Shown here piece after piece: positions 1 through 10,202 of a stretch of 64,000 nt of DNA. The translations under genes were made by a program, and so were the position numbers. The stretch is from Actinobacteria bacterium IMCC26077. GTDB taxonomy: Bacteria; Actinomycetota; Actinomycetes; Nanopelagicales; Nanopelagicaceae. The stretch covers positions 992,001 through 1,056,000 of the forward strand of contig CP015606.1 of the NCBI GenBank assembly GCA_002284915.1. Reading direction: 5' to 3'. The notes below the pieces were generated by a model. The model was not told the DNA's origin. It made no database searches and worked only from the letters and a program-made list of their open reading frames with translations. Each line of letters begins with the position of its first letter. Within the stretch, counting starts at the first letter, position 1.

Positions 1-1416
1 AATGAAGAGACTCGATTGAAATATCGGTATTTGGATCTTCGTCGCGAAGGTCCCGCAAAGGCGCTCCGAACGCGTTCTAAAGTAACTTCAGTGATCCGTA
101 GAGTGATGGAGGAGTCCGAATTCCTCGAAATCGAAACGCCCAACTTAACTCGATCGACTCCTGAAGGGGCACGAGATTTCCTAGTTCCAGTTCGATTACA
201 GCCAGGGAGTTGGTATGCGCTCCCGCAATCACCACAATTGTTCAAGCAACTTCTGATGGTTGCCGGCATGGAGCGTTACTACCAGATAGCTCGCTGCTTT
301 AGAGATGAAGATTTTCGTGCTGATCGACAACCAGAGTTCACTCAGCTCGATGTTGAAATGAGTTTTGTGACCGAGGATGATGTTCTGGCGCTGACGGAGA
401 GGTTGTTGGGGAGGATTTGGCGTGAGCTGCTCGGTTACGAGATTCCTATGCCCATTCCTCGCATGACATATAACGAAGCGATGCGAAGGTTTGGTTCCGA
501 TAAGCCTGATTTGCGATTTGGCAATGAGCTTGTTGATGTAACGGATTTCTTCAAAAATACCGAGTTTAAGATCTTCCAAAGCGAGTTTGTTGGGGCGGTT
601 GTTATGCCTGGAGGTGCGCTCCAAGCTCGTCGAGAACTCGATGCGTGGCAAGAGTGGGCTAAGGCGCGCGGTGCTAAAGGCTTGGCCTACATCCTTGTCG
701 GAGAAGATGGGGAGGTTTCGGGACCGGTTGCAAAGAACATCTCACAAGTTGAACGCGATGGAATCGCAGAAGCAGTAGGTGCTAATCGCTCTGATGCAAT
801 CTTCTTCGCTGCGGGCGAACGAGGTTCATCCTTAGCTCTACTTGGTGCAGCTCGCCTTGAGATTGGAAGGCGATGTGGATTGATTTCTGAGGATGAATGG
901 CGCTTTCTATGGGTTGTTGATGCCCCCATGTTCGAAAAGAACGATGAGGGGCGATGGACCGCGGTCCACCACCCATTTACAGGACCTAAACCTGAATTCG
1001 CGGATTCGTTCCATAAGGACCCGGCAAAAGCGTTGGCATACGCATACGACATTGTTCTCAATGGTAATGAAATCGGCGGTGGATCAATTCGAATCCATAA
1101 ACGAGAGATGCAACAGCGAGTGTTCGATGTCATCGGGCTCTCGCCAGAAGAAGCGCAATCTAAGTTTGGCTTCCTCCTCGAAGCATTCACCTATGGACCA
1201 CCACCGCATGGCGGGATTGCCTTAGGAATCGATCGACTAACTGCTTTAATCGCCGGCGTAGATTCGATTCGAGAAGTAATCGCATTTCCGAAGACGGCAA
1301 GTGGTGGAGATCCTTTGACCGGCGCACCAACGCCTATCACGAGTGCGCAGCGCAAAGAGGCTGGAATTGATGCTTCTCCCGGTGGCTCTGAAAGCAACGA
1401 GAAGGCTGGTCGCTAG
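1..1416 (+). CDS. aspS: Aspartyl-tRNA synthetase, 3' part (5' end outside window)
   Basis: Class II synthetase that charges tRNA-Asp (or tRNA-Asp and tRNA-Asn) with aspartate. The reading frame is open from base 1, beginning [15 protein letters not shown], which is the linker after the N-terminal anticodon-binding OB domain. About 120 residues are therefore missing upstream, and the in-frame TTG at 16 is not the start. Visible parts are class II motif 2 ([18 protein letters not shown], about bases 290-350), the bacterial GAD-type insertion (about 700-900) and motif 3 ([12 protein letters not shown], about 1213-1248). The C-terminus is a short polar tail. The stop at 1414-1416 lies 2 nt before the next gene, which suggests co-transcription. 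Whether the enzyme is discriminating cannot be decided here. Confidence 0.97.
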   Translation, partial: NEETRLKYRYLDLRREGPAKALRTRSKVTSVIRRVMEESEFLEIETPNLTRSTPEGARDFLVPVRLQPGSWYALPQSPQLFKQLLMVAGMERYYQIARCFRDEDFRADRQPEFTQLDVEMSFVTEDDVLALTERLLGRIWRELLGYEIPMPIPRMTYNEAMRRFGSDKPDLRFGNELVDVTDFFKNTEFKIFQSEFVGAVVMPGGALQARRELDAWQEWAKARGAKGLAYILVGEDGEVSGPVAKNISQVERDGIAEAVGANRSDAIFFAAGERGSSLALLGAARLEIGRRCGLISEDEWRFLWVVDAPMFEKNDEGRWTAVHHPFTGPKPEFADSFHKDPAKALAYAYDIVLNGNEIGGGSIRIHKREMQQRVFDVIGLSPEEAQSKFGFLLEAFTYGPPPHGGIALGIDRLTALIAGVDSIREVIAFPKTASGGDPLTGAPTPITSAQRKEAGIDASPGGSESNEKAGR

Positions 1417-1418
1417 CA

Positions 1419-2093
1419 GTGCGTTCATCTTCCATGATCGCCAGAAAACGAAGCGTTGCGATTCTTTTTGCGCTGATGCTCGCCGTTACGGTGAGTGGCT
1501 GTGGAACTCCTTCGAAGATTTACGCGAAGAACGCTCAACTCGGCGTCTACTTCACCGTCCCTAGCGATTGGATAGCAATCCCTGAGGAAGAGATTAGAAG
1601 CTACGAGCTGGAAGCAGCCGATGCCGCCGCCAAAAACAAGGCAGACCTCGTTCTTTGGCAAGAGGCATATAGCGCAAGCAAAAATACGACTGCAAAAAAT
1701 ATTCTTCAACTGGAAGCTCCGAAAGCACTTACAGCTTTCGCGCGGGTACGAGCCTTAACAATCGAAGAGAGCGACGCGATGTCATATAACGGACTTCGTA
1801 ACTTGATTCTGCCAGTAACGGATTTAATCTCCGGGACTTCAACAATTGTCGATGAGTTTCAACTACTCGACGAGCAAGAGATAGTTATCGATGCTGCTCG
1901 AGGTTTAGAGACTCTCTTCTCGTTCACCCCCAAAGGCGGTGCGAACGAAACGGTTCACCAGACCGCTTTGCTCTCAAACGATCGGAAGTCGATCTATTTT
2001 TTCCTTGTTCGATGTACCACAGAGTGCTTTAATGAGTCTGAGGAAACAGTGAACGCAATCGTCGATTCATTCACAGTGAAGGAGAGTCGATAA
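1419..2093 (+). CDS. Predicted lipoprotein of unknown function
   Basis: A 224-aa secreted lipoprotein. The N-terminus is basic (RKR at 9-11), followed by a hydrophobic stretch and a lipobox V-S-G-C with Cys28 as the probable lipidation site. The mature part contains 'VYFTVPSDWIAIP', resembling small extracytoplasmic beta-rich domains seen in actinobacterial lipoproteins. I do not recognise a family. GTG at 1419 is chosen because it lies 2 nt after the aspS stop; ATG at 1434 would also leave an intact signal peptide. The gene ends 2 nt before the FtsH-like protease gene, so the two are probably co-transcribed, and a membrane-quality-control link is conceivable but unproven. Confidence 0.8.
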   Translation: MRSSSMIARKRSVAILFALMLAVTVSGCGTPSKIYAKNAQLGVYFTVPSDWIAIPEEEIRSYELEAADAAAKNKADLVLWQEAYSASKNTTAKNILQLEAPKALTAFARVRALTIEESDAMSYNGLRNLILPVTDLISGTSTIVDEFQLLDEQEIVIDAARGLETLFSFTPKGGANETVHQTALLSNDRKSIYFFLVRCTTECFNESEETVNAIVDSFTVKESR

Positions 2094-2095
2094 TC

Positions 2096-4366
2096 ATGGC
2101 TAATGCGCCCACTGAACCTAACGTGACAAATGTGGTGCAATTCGAGAGTCGTCCAAAAGACACCGATCGAAAAACTCGGATCCATCTCAGCCTATTTGAT
2201 CGTCTTAAATTCTTGGTTGCTTTCACGCTTACCTTTTTCGTTTTGGTCTGGTCTGATATGGCCGGAAATCCATTGTTAGGTTTCGTCGATGCCGTCAACG
2301 AAAGAAGTCGCTCTGCATGGTGGCTTTTTCTGCTCGCTGCAATCGAGATCATCCGTCAAGTTCATTTCTTGATCTCGGAGTTTGCATCTCCATATCATGG
2401 TTTTTGGCAGCGTTACTTTGGATTTGTTGATCGCACTATTCATCGCATTAGCGATTGGAATCGATTTAGACTTTCGCGCGCTATCAAATTGCTACTTTGG
2501 ATTGCGCTATTAGCGGTGATCCTCGGCGCCGTCTACGACGAAGCGCCGGTTCGAGCGTTATTCCTCGCACCAGCAGCCCTTTGGAGTGCGCTCCCGTTCA
2601 TCGCGCAATTGATGTTTGCGGTCGTCTTCGTCCTCATTCAATTTGTCGCCATCTTTTGGTTCCTATCTCGCGGCGGTATTGATGTCTATTTTCCTGATGA
2701 CATTCGGACTCGGTTTACCGATGTTTGGGGACAAGACCATGTCCTAGCTCGAATCCGCGAGAATTTGATGTTTCTCGAGCGACCCGAAGAAATCGAGAAA
2801 TTCGGAGGATATGTTCCTGGTGGGATCCTTTTATGGGGACCTCCTGGTACGGGTAAGACGTTAATGGCCGAGTCGATGGCCGGAGAGACTGGCAAGCCTT
2901 TCGTATTCGTCGACCCAGGCGCATTTAACAATATGTTCTTCGGCGTTGGTATTTTGAAAGTGAAATCGCTCTTTCGAAAATTGCGAAAGCTCGCACTTCG
3001 ATACGGCGGGGTCGTTGCATTTTTTGACGAGGCAGATGCCCTTGGTAATAGAGGTCTTGCGCCAGCTGGTGGTTTAGGGCGGTATAGCGAGAATGAATGC
3101 CACGGTGGAAACTACCTCTCACCGGTGAGCGCCAATCTCGTGTTCCGGGAGAAGTTCGTCATGGGAGGTGCCGGCGGTGGCGGCGGTGGCATGGGAACGC
3201 TCCAGGCTTTGCTGACTGAATTATCCGGACTAAAGAAACCTCGAGGATTCTTCAATCGAGTAGTTCGACGAACATTGGGGATGCGCCCAAAAACTCCACC
3301 GAAGTATCGAATCTTGATTGTGATGGCGACGAATTTGCCGGAAGCTCTCGATGAAGCGCTGTTGCGTCCAGGTCGAATCGATCGAATGTATCGCGTGGGC
3401 TATCCGAGTAAAGCTGGTCGGATTCGGACTTATGAAGGATATTTAGCAAAGGTGTCGCACTCGTTGACTCCGGAAGAGATCGACAAGTTAGCAACAATCA
3501 CTCCGTATGCAACAGGAGCAAAGATCAAAGACACCATCAACGAGGCGCTGATCTATGCAATCCGGAGCGGACGAACAACTATCACTTGGCCTGATGTGAT
3601 CAAGGCGAAGCAATTAAAGGAGCTCGGCCCACCCGAAGATGTCGAATATATTGAACGGGAACGCCATGCGGTCGCAATTCATGAGGCATGTCACGGCGTG
3701 ATGGCTCATGTCGTCCGCCGACATATGATGATTGATCTCGCAACAATAGAAAAAGGTTCGGATTACCTGGGCATGGTGGCATCGATACCACCCGACGATC
3801 AGTTCACTCGCTGGAAGAGCGAATACGAATCTGACATCCTGGTTTCGCTCGCATCGTTGGCTGGTGAGCGAATGTTTTTTGCGGGGGATAACTCATCAGG
3901 AGTCTCTGGAGATCTTGAAAGTGCTACGACGATTGCAAGTTTCATGGAAGGGCATTGGGGAATGGGGTCGACAGTCTCGTCGCACGCCTCTAACAAGCGC
4001 TTTGAAGTAGGGGCGCCGGGAGGTGGTGGGAAGGAGAAACGTGGCGAGGCTACAAAGGAGCTACGACGATCTCTCGCCGATCGTATTGAGAGCAATTTAG
4101 CTTCGCTCCTGACCAAGGCAGAGAAGATCCTCAAAGAGAATCGTGACCAAGTTCTTTCGCTGGCACACGCGCTAGAAGTGTACAAAACTCTCTCTGGCGA
4201 AGATGTAGCTGCCGTTATCGATGGCGTCGAAGGTCCCATGGTCGATGGTCGCCCGTACACTAAATCGAAGAACATAAAAATACTTGAGGCTTACCACGAA
4301 GCGGCGATGAAGGCGCACAAAGATCATAATTCACCTTCCATTGCGCTTCCTGAACTCTCTTTGTAA
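2096..4366 (+). CDS. Membrane AAA+ zinc metalloprotease, divergent FtsH-like (M41-type)
   Basis: A 756-aa ATP-dependent membrane protease related to FtsH but not a canonical copy. The first ~195 residues carry four or five hydrophobic segments (about 38-58, 71-92, 128-149 and 155-193) instead of the usual two. The AAA module has Walker A GPPGTGKT (248-255), a pore-loop-like FFGVG, Walker B VVAFFDEAD (306-314) and an arginine-finger region (LLRPGRIDR). Insertions flank the Walker B-to-finger segment, one glycine-rich (GGAGGGGGG). The protease domain has HEACH (529-533), matching HExxH, and Asp606 in GDLESAT as the likely third zinc ligand, so it looks catalytically competent. It starts 2 nt after the lipoprotein gene with an AAGGAGAG ribosome-binding site. 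Substrates are unknown. Confidence 0.85.
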   Translation: MANAPTEPNVTNVVQFESRPKDTDRKTRIHLSLFDRLKFLVAFTLTFFVLVWSDMAGNPLLGFVDAVNERSRSAWWLFLLAAIEIIRQVHFLISEFASPYHGFWQRYFGFVDRTIHRISDWNRFRLSRAIKLLLWIALLAVILGAVYDEAPVRALFLAPAALWSALPFIAQLMFAVVFVLIQFVAIFWFLSRGGIDVYFPDDIRTRFTDVWGQDHVLARIRENLMFLERPEEIEKFGGYVPGGILLWGPPGTGKTLMAESMAGETGKPFVFVDPGAFNNMFFGVGILKVKSLFRKLRKLALRYGGVVAFFDEADALGNRGLAPAGGLGRYSENECHGGNYLSPVSANLVFREKFVMGGAGGGGGGMGTLQALLTELSGLKKPRGFFNRVVRRTLGMRPKTPPKYRILIVMATNLPEALDEALLRPGRIDRMYRVGYPSKAGRIRTYEGYLAKVSHSLTPEEIDKLATITPYATGAKIKDTINEALIYAIRSGRTTITWPDVIKAKQLKELGPPEDVEYIERERHAVAIHEACHGVMAHVVRRHMMIDLATIEKGSDYLGMVASIPPDDQFTRWKSEYESDILVSLASLAGERMFFAGDNSSGVSGDLESATTIASFMEGHWGMGSTVSSHASNKRFEVGAPGGGGKEKRGEATKELRRSLADRIESNLASLLTKAEKILKENRDQVLSLAHALEVYKTLSGEDVAAVIDGVEGPMVDGRPYTKSKNIKILEAYHEAAMKAHKDHNSPSIALPELSL

Positions 4367-4390
4367 TTCGAATAGCAGAGGGAGCAATTG

Positions 4391-5680
4391 GTGGATCTTT
4401 TCGATAATGAAGAGAACCTCACTGCACAAGCACCACTTGCTGCGCGAATGCGACCTCGCAAGGTCGATGAGCTGCTGGGTCAAGAACATCTGCTTCAACC
4501 TGGGTCGCCGCTAGCGAGATTAATCGCGCAAGAGCGCGGCGCTCCACCGGCATTGATTCTCTATGGCCCACCTGGTTGCGGCAAGACCACCATTGCCCTC
4601 CTGTTGGCTGAGGGAAGACGGTTTCGCCAGCTTTCGGCAGTCTCAGCTGGTATCAAAGAAGTTCGTGAGGAGATCGAAGGGGCTCGGTATCAACTAAGTC
4701 AACGCGGGGTAGAAACGATTCTCTTTATCGACGAAGTACATCGCTTTAATAAGGCGCAGCAAGATGCGCTCCTGCCGGCAGTAGAGGACAAAATCATCAC
4801 GTTGGTCGCCGCCACAACCGAAAACCCCTCGTTCTCCATAATTACTCCGCTCCTTTCGCGTTCACTTGTGGTTCGGCTCGAACCCCTCACTAACGAGAGT
4901 GCATTCCGAATCATCGAACGAGCCATCACAAGTCCACGTGGATTGGATAAAAAAGTCACCATCGAGCCCGAAGCTCAAGAAGAACTTGTCAGATTAGCTC
5001 ACGGAGACGCGCGGAGATTGCTTACATATCTTGAGGCAGCAGCTGGTGCTGCCGTTGACGGTGTCATCAATAGAGCAAGTGTGGCGGCCGCGGCGGATCG
5101 CACACTTGTCGATTTCAATATTGATCTGCACTACGACATCATCAGTGCGTTTATCAAATCAGTCCGAGGTTCTGATGTTGATGCTGCTCTTCACTATCTG
5201 CTGCGAGCCATAGAAGGGGGAGAGGATCTTCGCTTCTTGGCCCGAAGGTTAGTCATCCTGGCCAGCGAAGATATTGGAATGGCAGATTCGCAGGCGCTAG
5301 TCATCACAACGTCAGCAGCACAAGCGGTCGCCCTGGTGGGGGCGCCTGAAGGGCATTACGCCCTGGTACATGCAACCGTCTATTGCTCGTTAGCGCCCAA
5401 GTCGAATGCACTTGGGCGAGCAATGGGTGCGGCGCAACGAGATATTAGCGACGGAGAGATTGGACAGGTTCCGGAAAATCTTCGAGATGGCAATTCACCA
5501 TTCGGTCAAAAGGGGGTTTACCGGTACCCTCATGACTACCCTGAGGGTGTGGTGAGCGCTAACTACCTGCCAGAGCCCTTGGTTGGTCGGAGATATTACG
5601 AGCCGAGCGACCATGGAGCCGAGGCCCGAATCACCAACACGCTCTCGAGGATTCGCGAGATTTTGGAGGGGAACGAATGA
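4391..5680 (+). CDS. rarA: Replication-associated recombination protein A (AAA+ ATPase)
   Basis: MgsA/RarA/WRNIP1-family clamp-loader-like ATPase acting at stalled replication forks. Domain order is AAA+ (Walker A GPPGCGKT, residues 59-66; Walker B FIDEVH around 112-117), the AAA lid, then the RarA C-terminal tetramerisation region (AIEGGEDLRFLARRL, then ASEDIGMADSQAL). The 429-aa length is normal. GTG at 4391 is chosen because it lies 6 nt after the GGGAG at about 4380-4384; TTG at 4388 is possible but too close. The gene overlaps the following DUF948 gene by ATGA. Confidence 0.95.
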   Translation: MDLFDNEENLTAQAPLAARMRPRKVDELLGQEHLLQPGSPLARLIAQERGAPPALILYGPPGCGKTTIALLLAEGRRFRQLSAVSAGIKEVREEIEGARYQLSQRGVETILFIDEVHRFNKAQQDALLPAVEDKIITLVAATTENPSFSIITPLLSRSLVVRLEPLTNESAFRIIERAITSPRGLDKKVTIEPEAQEELVRLAHGDARRLLTYLEAAAGAAVDGVINRASVAAAADRTLVDFNIDLHYDIISAFIKSVRGSDVDAALHYLLRAIEGGEDLRFLARRLVILASEDIGMADSQALVITTSAAQAVALVGAPEGHYALVHATVYCSLAPKSNALGRAMGAAQRDISDGEIGQVPENLRDGNSPFGQKGVYRYPHDYPEGVVSANYLPEPLVGRRYYEPSDHGAEARITNTLSRIREILEGNE

Positions 5681-6021
5681 GCGCAGGGGGAATCGCGGCA
5701 ATCATCGCCGCAAGCGCGCTAGCTATCGTTGCCGTGGCCGTCGCTTATGCGGTTATCAGATTTAGCAAAGTTCTTGATGAGGCGAGCGTGGCAATCAAGA
5801 GCGTAAGCACCGAGGCGCTCCCTCTGCTTGAAGAGGTTACGACGACAGTGGAGCTGACCAATCGCCAATTGGAACGGGTCGATAACCTCACCCGAAGCGT
5901 GGAAAACATCGCAACTAAGCTATCGGGCTCTGCCGATTCAGTTCTCTCGAAGGGGTCAGCCGCAAAATTGGCAGGAGTGGCATGGGGAATCGCAAAAGCG
6001 AGTCGGAAAAAGAAGAAGTAA
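5677..6021 (+). CDS. DUF948 family small membrane protein
   Basis: A 114-aa protein with one N-terminal membrane helix (about residues 5-28, alanine/valine/isoleucine-rich). A soluble, coiled-coil-like region follows (about 30-85), and the tail is strongly basic (KASRKKKK). This is the layout of DUF948 proteins found between rarA and alaS in many actinobacteria. Its function is not known. The ATG overlaps the rarA stop codon as ATGA, so it is translationally coupled to rarA. The coiled coil suggests an envelope-associated scaffold, which is inference. Confidence 0.85.
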   Translation: MSAGGIAAIIAASALAIVAVAVAYAVIRFSKVLDEASVAIKSVSTEALPLLEEVTTTVELTNRQLERVDNLTRSVENIATKLSGSADSVLSKGSAAKLAGVAWGIAKASRKKKK

Positions 6022-6045
6022 TCGGATAAACGGATACCTCAATCA

Positions 6046-8727
6046 ATGGACTCTGCAGAGATTAGACGGCGTTGGCTTACCTTCTTCGAGAGCAATAACA
6101 ATGTCGGGCTCAAACACACCGTGGTGCCATCGGCATCGCTGATTGCTGATGATCCTAATCTGCTTCTTGTTAACGCAGGCATGGTTCCGTTCAAGCCATA
6201 CTTTTTAGGTGAGCTCGCCCCGCCTTATCAACGGGCAACTTCGGTACAGAAGTGCGTACGTACCCTCGATATCGACGAAGTGGGCAAGACCACCCGCCAC
6301 GCATCGTTCTTCCAAATGTGCGGCAATTTTTCGTTTGGTGACTATTTCAAAGAAGGAGCGATTGCCCTAGCGTGGGAACTGCTCACTAAATCAGTCTCTG
6401 ATGGTGGTTATGGTTTTCCAGAATCGAAGTTATGGGTAACGGTTTATCACGATGATGATGAGGCGGCCGATATCTGGGAGAAGCAGGTTGGAGTCCCAGC
6501 CGAACGAATCCAACGTCGCGGGATGGCCGATAATTTCTGGTCTATGGGCGTACCTGGCCCTTGCGGCCCGTGTTCGGAGATCTATTTTGATCGCGGTGCG
6601 CAATATGGTCGCGAAGGTGGACCGATTGCTGATGAAGATCGCTACCTAGAGATTTGGAATCTCGTCTTCATGCAATTCGAACGAGGCGCCGGAAGCGGAA
6701 AGGATGACTTTCCTATTCTTGGCGATTTACCCAAGAAGAGCATTGATACGGGCCTTGGATTAGAGCGAGTGGCAGCCTTACTTCAAGGGGTGGAGAATAT
6801 TTATGAAATCGATACCACCAAAAAGATTCTCGATACTGCATCGGAGCTTACCGGCAAACGCTATGAATCAAACGAAAAGAACGATGTCTCACTTCGAGTG
6901 ATAGCCGATCATGCTCGTACCGCAGCGATGCTCATCTGTGATGGCGTGACGCCAGGCAATGAGGGTCGGGGTTATGTGCTCCGCAGAATGATGCGCCGAA
7001 CCATTCGAAATATGCGGATATTGGGAGCGCAAGAACCAACGATTGTGGAGTTAGTAGAAAGCGCAATTGGTGCGATGGGAGCGCAATATCCCGAGCTCGA
7101 CTCTGATAAAAGTCGCATCACCCAAGTAGCGGCCGCTGAGGAAGACTCATTCCTGCAAACACTCCGCGCTGGAACAACGCTATTTGAAAATGCTGCCAGT
7201 GAGGTTAAATCTCGAAAATCGTCGATCATCACGGGCGACGATGCTTTTAAGCTTCATGACACGTATGGCTTCCCGATTGATTTAACCCTTGAGATGGCCG
7301 AAGAGATTGGCCTGAAAGTCGACCAAGATGCATTCAAGAAATTGATGAATGAACAGAAATCTCGAGCTAAAGCGGACGCAAAGGCAAAGAAGACCGGACA
7401 TACCGACCTTACGATCTACCGTTCTGCAATTGATGTTGCTGGAGCAACGCAATTCCTCGGTTACGACCACTATTACGCAGAGGCAAAGTTGGCTTTCTTG
7501 CTGAGCAAAGGCGCTCCGGTATCACATGCGAAAATCGGTGATGATGTCGAGATAATTCTCGATCGAACTCCCTTTTATGCCGAAGGGGGTGGACAGGTTG
7601 CCGATTGGGGGAAGATTGTTACCTCAACTGGTGCTCAAGTAGAGATTGATGATGTCCAAGCGCCACTTCCGGGCTTATTCGTCCACCGTGGAACCGTGCT
7701 CAGCGGGGAGATAGCGGTTGGCGAACAGGTCTTTGCTGAAATTGATAATGATCGACGAAATGCGCTTTCGCGCTCTCATACCGCAACCCATATGGTCCAC
7801 AAATCATTCCGCGAAGCTCTCGGTGAAACTGCAACGCAAGCAGGCACTGAGAATCAACCTGGTCGATTCCGATTCGATTTTGCAGCTGTTGGCGCCGTCT
7901 CTGAGGCAACGATGAGCGAGGTAGAGGATCGAGTTAATTCGCAGTTGATCCTCGATCTACCTGTCAGCGCCGAAGTAATGTCACAAGCTGAAGCTAAGAA
8001 GACAGGCGCGATGGCGCTCTTTGGTGAGAAGTATGGTGATCAGGTCCGCGTTGTCTCAGTTGGAGATTGGGCTCGTGAACTTTGTGGAGGAACGCACGTC
8101 GCTCGTTCCAGCCAATTAGGTATCGTCAAGCTACTTGGAGAATCATCGATTGGTTCCGGAGTTCGACGGGTAGAAGCTCTCGTTGGCGTTGATGCGTATC
8201 GTTTTTACGCACGTGAGCATCTCATCCTTAATGCAGTTAATGAAGCGCTCAAAGTGACGAAGGTTGAAGAACTTCCAGAACGCGTCGAGAATATATTGGA
8301 CAAGCTCAAAGGTGCCGAACGGGAGATCGCTCACTTTAAGAGCAGAGAAGCGCTCAATCAGGTGGATGATCTCTTGAAAGCCAAACAGGATATCGGTGGG
8401 TTTACTACGGTGATCGCTCAGGTAAATGGCGAATTGGGCATCGATGAGTTGCGCGCAATTAGTGGAAGCCTGGCAGAAAGACTTGCCGGAAAACCATCGG
8501 TCATCACGCTCTTCAGCAAAGGGGCAAAACCAATCATCGTCGCTGCATGCGCAAGCGAGGCGAGGGGTAAGGGCGCTCGCGCTGGCGAGCTCGTCAAACG
8601 AGCTAGCAAGGTGCTCGGCGGTGGCGGTGGCGGAAAGGATGATTTTGCGCAGGGCGGCGGCACCAATTCTGCGGCTATCCCTCATGCGATAAGAGAGTTA
8701 GAGGCATACCTGGCTTCGATTGGCTAA
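6046..8727 (+). CDS. alaS: Alanyl-tRNA synthetase
   Basis: Full-length (893 aa) class II synthetase. The N-terminal catalytic domain begins [15 protein letters not shown] and contains [11 protein letters not shown] and the class II motif 2 region with [16 protein letters not shown]. The editing domain carries the zinc-site pair H578xxxH582 (HTATH) and C680-GGT-H684 (CGGTH). The C-terminal oligomerisation/DHHA1 domain ends in the conserved glycine-rich [18 protein letters not shown] 6046 lies 24 nt after the DUF948 gene. No T-box leader is possible in that gap. Confidence 0.98.
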   Translation: MDSAEIRRRWLTFFESNNNVGLKHTVVPSASLIADDPNLLLVNAGMVPFKPYFLGELAPPYQRATSVQKCVRTLDIDEVGKTTRHASFFQMCGNFSFGDYFKEGAIALAWELLTKSVSDGGYGFPESKLWVTVYHDDDEAADIWEKQVGVPAERIQRRGMADNFWSMGVPGPCGPCSEIYFDRGAQYGREGGPIADEDRYLEIWNLVFMQFERGAGSGKDDFPILGDLPKKSIDTGLGLERVAALLQGVENIYEIDTTKKILDTASELTGKRYESNEKNDVSLRVIADHARTAAMLICDGVTPGNEGRGYVLRRMMRRTIRNMRILGAQEPTIVELVESAIGAMGAQYPELDSDKSRITQVAAAEEDSFLQTLRAGTTLFENAASEVKSRKSSIITGDDAFKLHDTYGFPIDLTLEMAEEIGLKVDQDAFKKLMNEQKSRAKADAKAKKTGHTDLTIYRSAIDVAGATQFLGYDHYYAEAKLAFLLSKGAPVSHAKIGDDVEIILDRTPFYAEGGGQVADWGKIVTSTGAQVEIDDVQAPLPGLFVHRGTVLSGEIAVGEQVFAEIDNDRRNALSRSHTATHMVHKSFREALGETATQAGTENQPGRFRFDFAAVGAVSEATMSEVEDRVNSQLILDLPVSAEVMSQAEAKKTGAMALFGEKYGDQVRVVSVGDWARELCGGTHVARSSQLGIVKLLGESSIGSGVRRVEALVGVDAYRFYAREHLILNAVNEALKVTKVEELPERVENILDKLKGAEREIAHFKSREALNQVDDLLKAKQDIGGFTTVIAQVNGELGIDELRAISGSLAERLAGKPSVITLFSKGAKPIIVAACASEARGKGARAGELVKRASKVLGGGGGGKDDFAQGGGTNSAAIPHAIRELEAYLASIG

Positions 8728-8737
8728 CCTCACCCCG

Positions 8738-9175
8738 ATGAATATTCGCGGAAGGGTTCTGGCACTAGACCTTGGCACCGTCCGAGTCGGGATGGCGCTC
8801 TCCGATGCTGCACGGATCTTGGCAACTCCATATGGGACGCTAATGCGAGGCGAGAGTGATCAAGAGCTCATCGATCAAATCCTCGAGACAGTTGAAGTCG
8901 AAGAGGTTTCGCTCTTGGTGGTGGGAATGCCGCGCAGCCTTAACGTAGAGAACTCAATTGCAGCAGATCGCACGGGATTATTCATCAAGCTTCTAGAGCA
9001 GAGATCAGCTGTTCCAGTGGTGAACGTCGATGAACGCTTCACAACCGTGTTGGCAGAGCGACAATTGCGAGCAAGCGGCCACGATTCACGAAGCATGAAA
9101 TCCAAAATCGATGCCGTTGCAGCAACCCAAATTTTACAAAGCTTCCTAGATAGTAACGACAATGAAAAATCGTAA
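8738..9175 (+). CDS. ruvX: Pre-16S rRNA nuclease / Holliday-junction resolvase-like protein (YqgF)
   Basis: A 145-aa RNase H-fold nuclease of the YqgF/RuvX family, required in other bacteria for 16S rRNA 5'-end processing. It shows the N-terminal strand with catalytic Asp (VLALDLGTVRVGMALSD), the GMPRSLN segment, VDERFTT and the C-terminal DAVAATQIL motif. ATG 8738 gives the family-typical N-terminus; TTG 8720, overlapping the alaS stop, would add six residues. No clear ribosome-binding site precedes either. It sits in the conserved alaS-ruvX-mltG-aroE series and overlaps mltG by 14 nt. Confidence 0.93.
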   Translation: MNIRGRVLALDLGTVRVGMALSDAARILATPYGTLMRGESDQELIDQILETVEVEEVSLLVVGMPRSLNVENSIAADRTGLFIKLLEQRSAVPVVNVDERFTTVLAERQLRASGHDSRSMKSKIDAVAATQILQSFLDSNDNEKS

Positions 9176-10202
9176 CCGACTACTCCTTGTCGTTTTGTCG
9201 ATTGTGATAATGGCAATCGCTGCACTTGCGGTAGTTCGTGAGGCGCGCAAACCCGATCCCATTCCTGATTACGCGCTATCTGAGAAGAGTTCAGAGACAA
9301 CCGTGGTCATACCCGAAGGCGCCACCGGTGATCAGATTGCCAAATTACTCTTCGAAAAAAATGTCGTCAAAAGTGGGCGGGCTTTCTTTGCCGCCGCTAC
9401 GGCCGATGATTCCTCAAAGGGAATCCAGCCCGGAACCTATCGACTCTCAACGAAGATTCCTGGGAGAGAGGCGCTATCGCAATTATTGGATAAAGAGCGG
9501 CGGATGCTTGTTCTGATCATCCGCGAAGGCGAACGCATATACGAACTAAGAGATGATCTACTTGAACTCGATTTCAAGCCTTCTGAGGTTCGGGACATCC
9601 TTGAGAGCGAGATATCGTTGCAAGGGTTTGGCGAGCGGGCTTTTGAGGGATTTCTCTTTCCTGCAACATACAACCTCACTCCCAATGAAAAGGTGGCTTC
9701 GATTCGCGATCGATTAATTGATAAATTCCTGAGCGTGACCCAGCGATTGGATTTCATATCAAAATCAAAAGCGAAGGGTTTATCTCCCTACGAAGCCCTA
9801 GTTATCGCCTCAATCGTTCAAGCCGAAGGTTTTAGTGAAAATGATTTTGGCAAGGTTGCACGCGTGATCTTCAACCGGCTTGAGCTAGGCATGCCATTGC
9901 AGATGGACAGTACCGTGCTCTATGCATTGAAAGAGCGTCGGTTAGCTGTCTCGCGCTCGGATATCTCGATTGCATCTGCATACAACACCTACAACCGAAA
10001 AGGTTTACCCCCAACACCGATCGGCAATCCTGGTGAGAGTGCGTTGAGGGCCACGCTCGAGCCAGAACCTGGTGACTGGTTATACTTTGTCACGGTCGCT
10101 CCGACCGAAACCAAGTTCACCAATTCGTATACAGAATTCTTGAGTTTTAAGCGTGAATTCAAACGAAATCTCAAGGCCGGAATCTTCGATGGGAAATCAT
10201 GA
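9162..10202 (+). CDS. mltG: Endolytic peptidoglycan transglycosylase MltG (YceG-like)
   Basis: A 346-aa membrane-anchored lytic transglycosylase thought to cut nascent glycan strands and set their length. A single N-terminal membrane helix (about residues 6-26) precedes a LysM-like region (VVIPEGATGDQIAKLLFEKN) and the YceG catalytic domain. That domain includes FEGFLFPATYNL, the ASIVQAEG segment, VARVIFNRL and MPLQMDSTVLYAL, ending with PTPIGNPGESAL. The start overlaps the end of ruvX, and its stop overlaps the aroE start (ATGA). Confidence 0.95.
   Translation: MKNRNRLLLVVLSIVIMAIAALAVVREARKPDPIPDYALSEKSSETTVVIPEGATGDQIAKLLFEKNVVKSGRAFFAAATADDSSKGIQPGTYRLSTKIPGREALSQLLDKERRMLVLIIREGERIYELRDDLLELDFKPSEVRDILESEISLQGFGERAFEGFLFPATYNLTPNEKVASIRDRLIDKFLSVTQRLDFISKSKAKGLSPYEALVIASIVQAEGFSENDFGKVARVIFNRLELGMPLQMDSTVLYALKERRLAVSRSDISIASAYNTYNRKGLPPTPIGNPGESALRATLEPEPGDWLYFVTVAPTETKFTNSYTEFLSFKREFKRNLKAGIFDGKS

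Noticed and set aside
229-651. Long minus-strand open frames inside aspS, alaS, carB, metH and other genes
   Set aside because: They are antisense shadows of well-identified genes and show no recognisable protein features.
6022-6045. T-box leader in front of alaS
   Set aside because: The gap is 24 nt and holds no T-box sequence.
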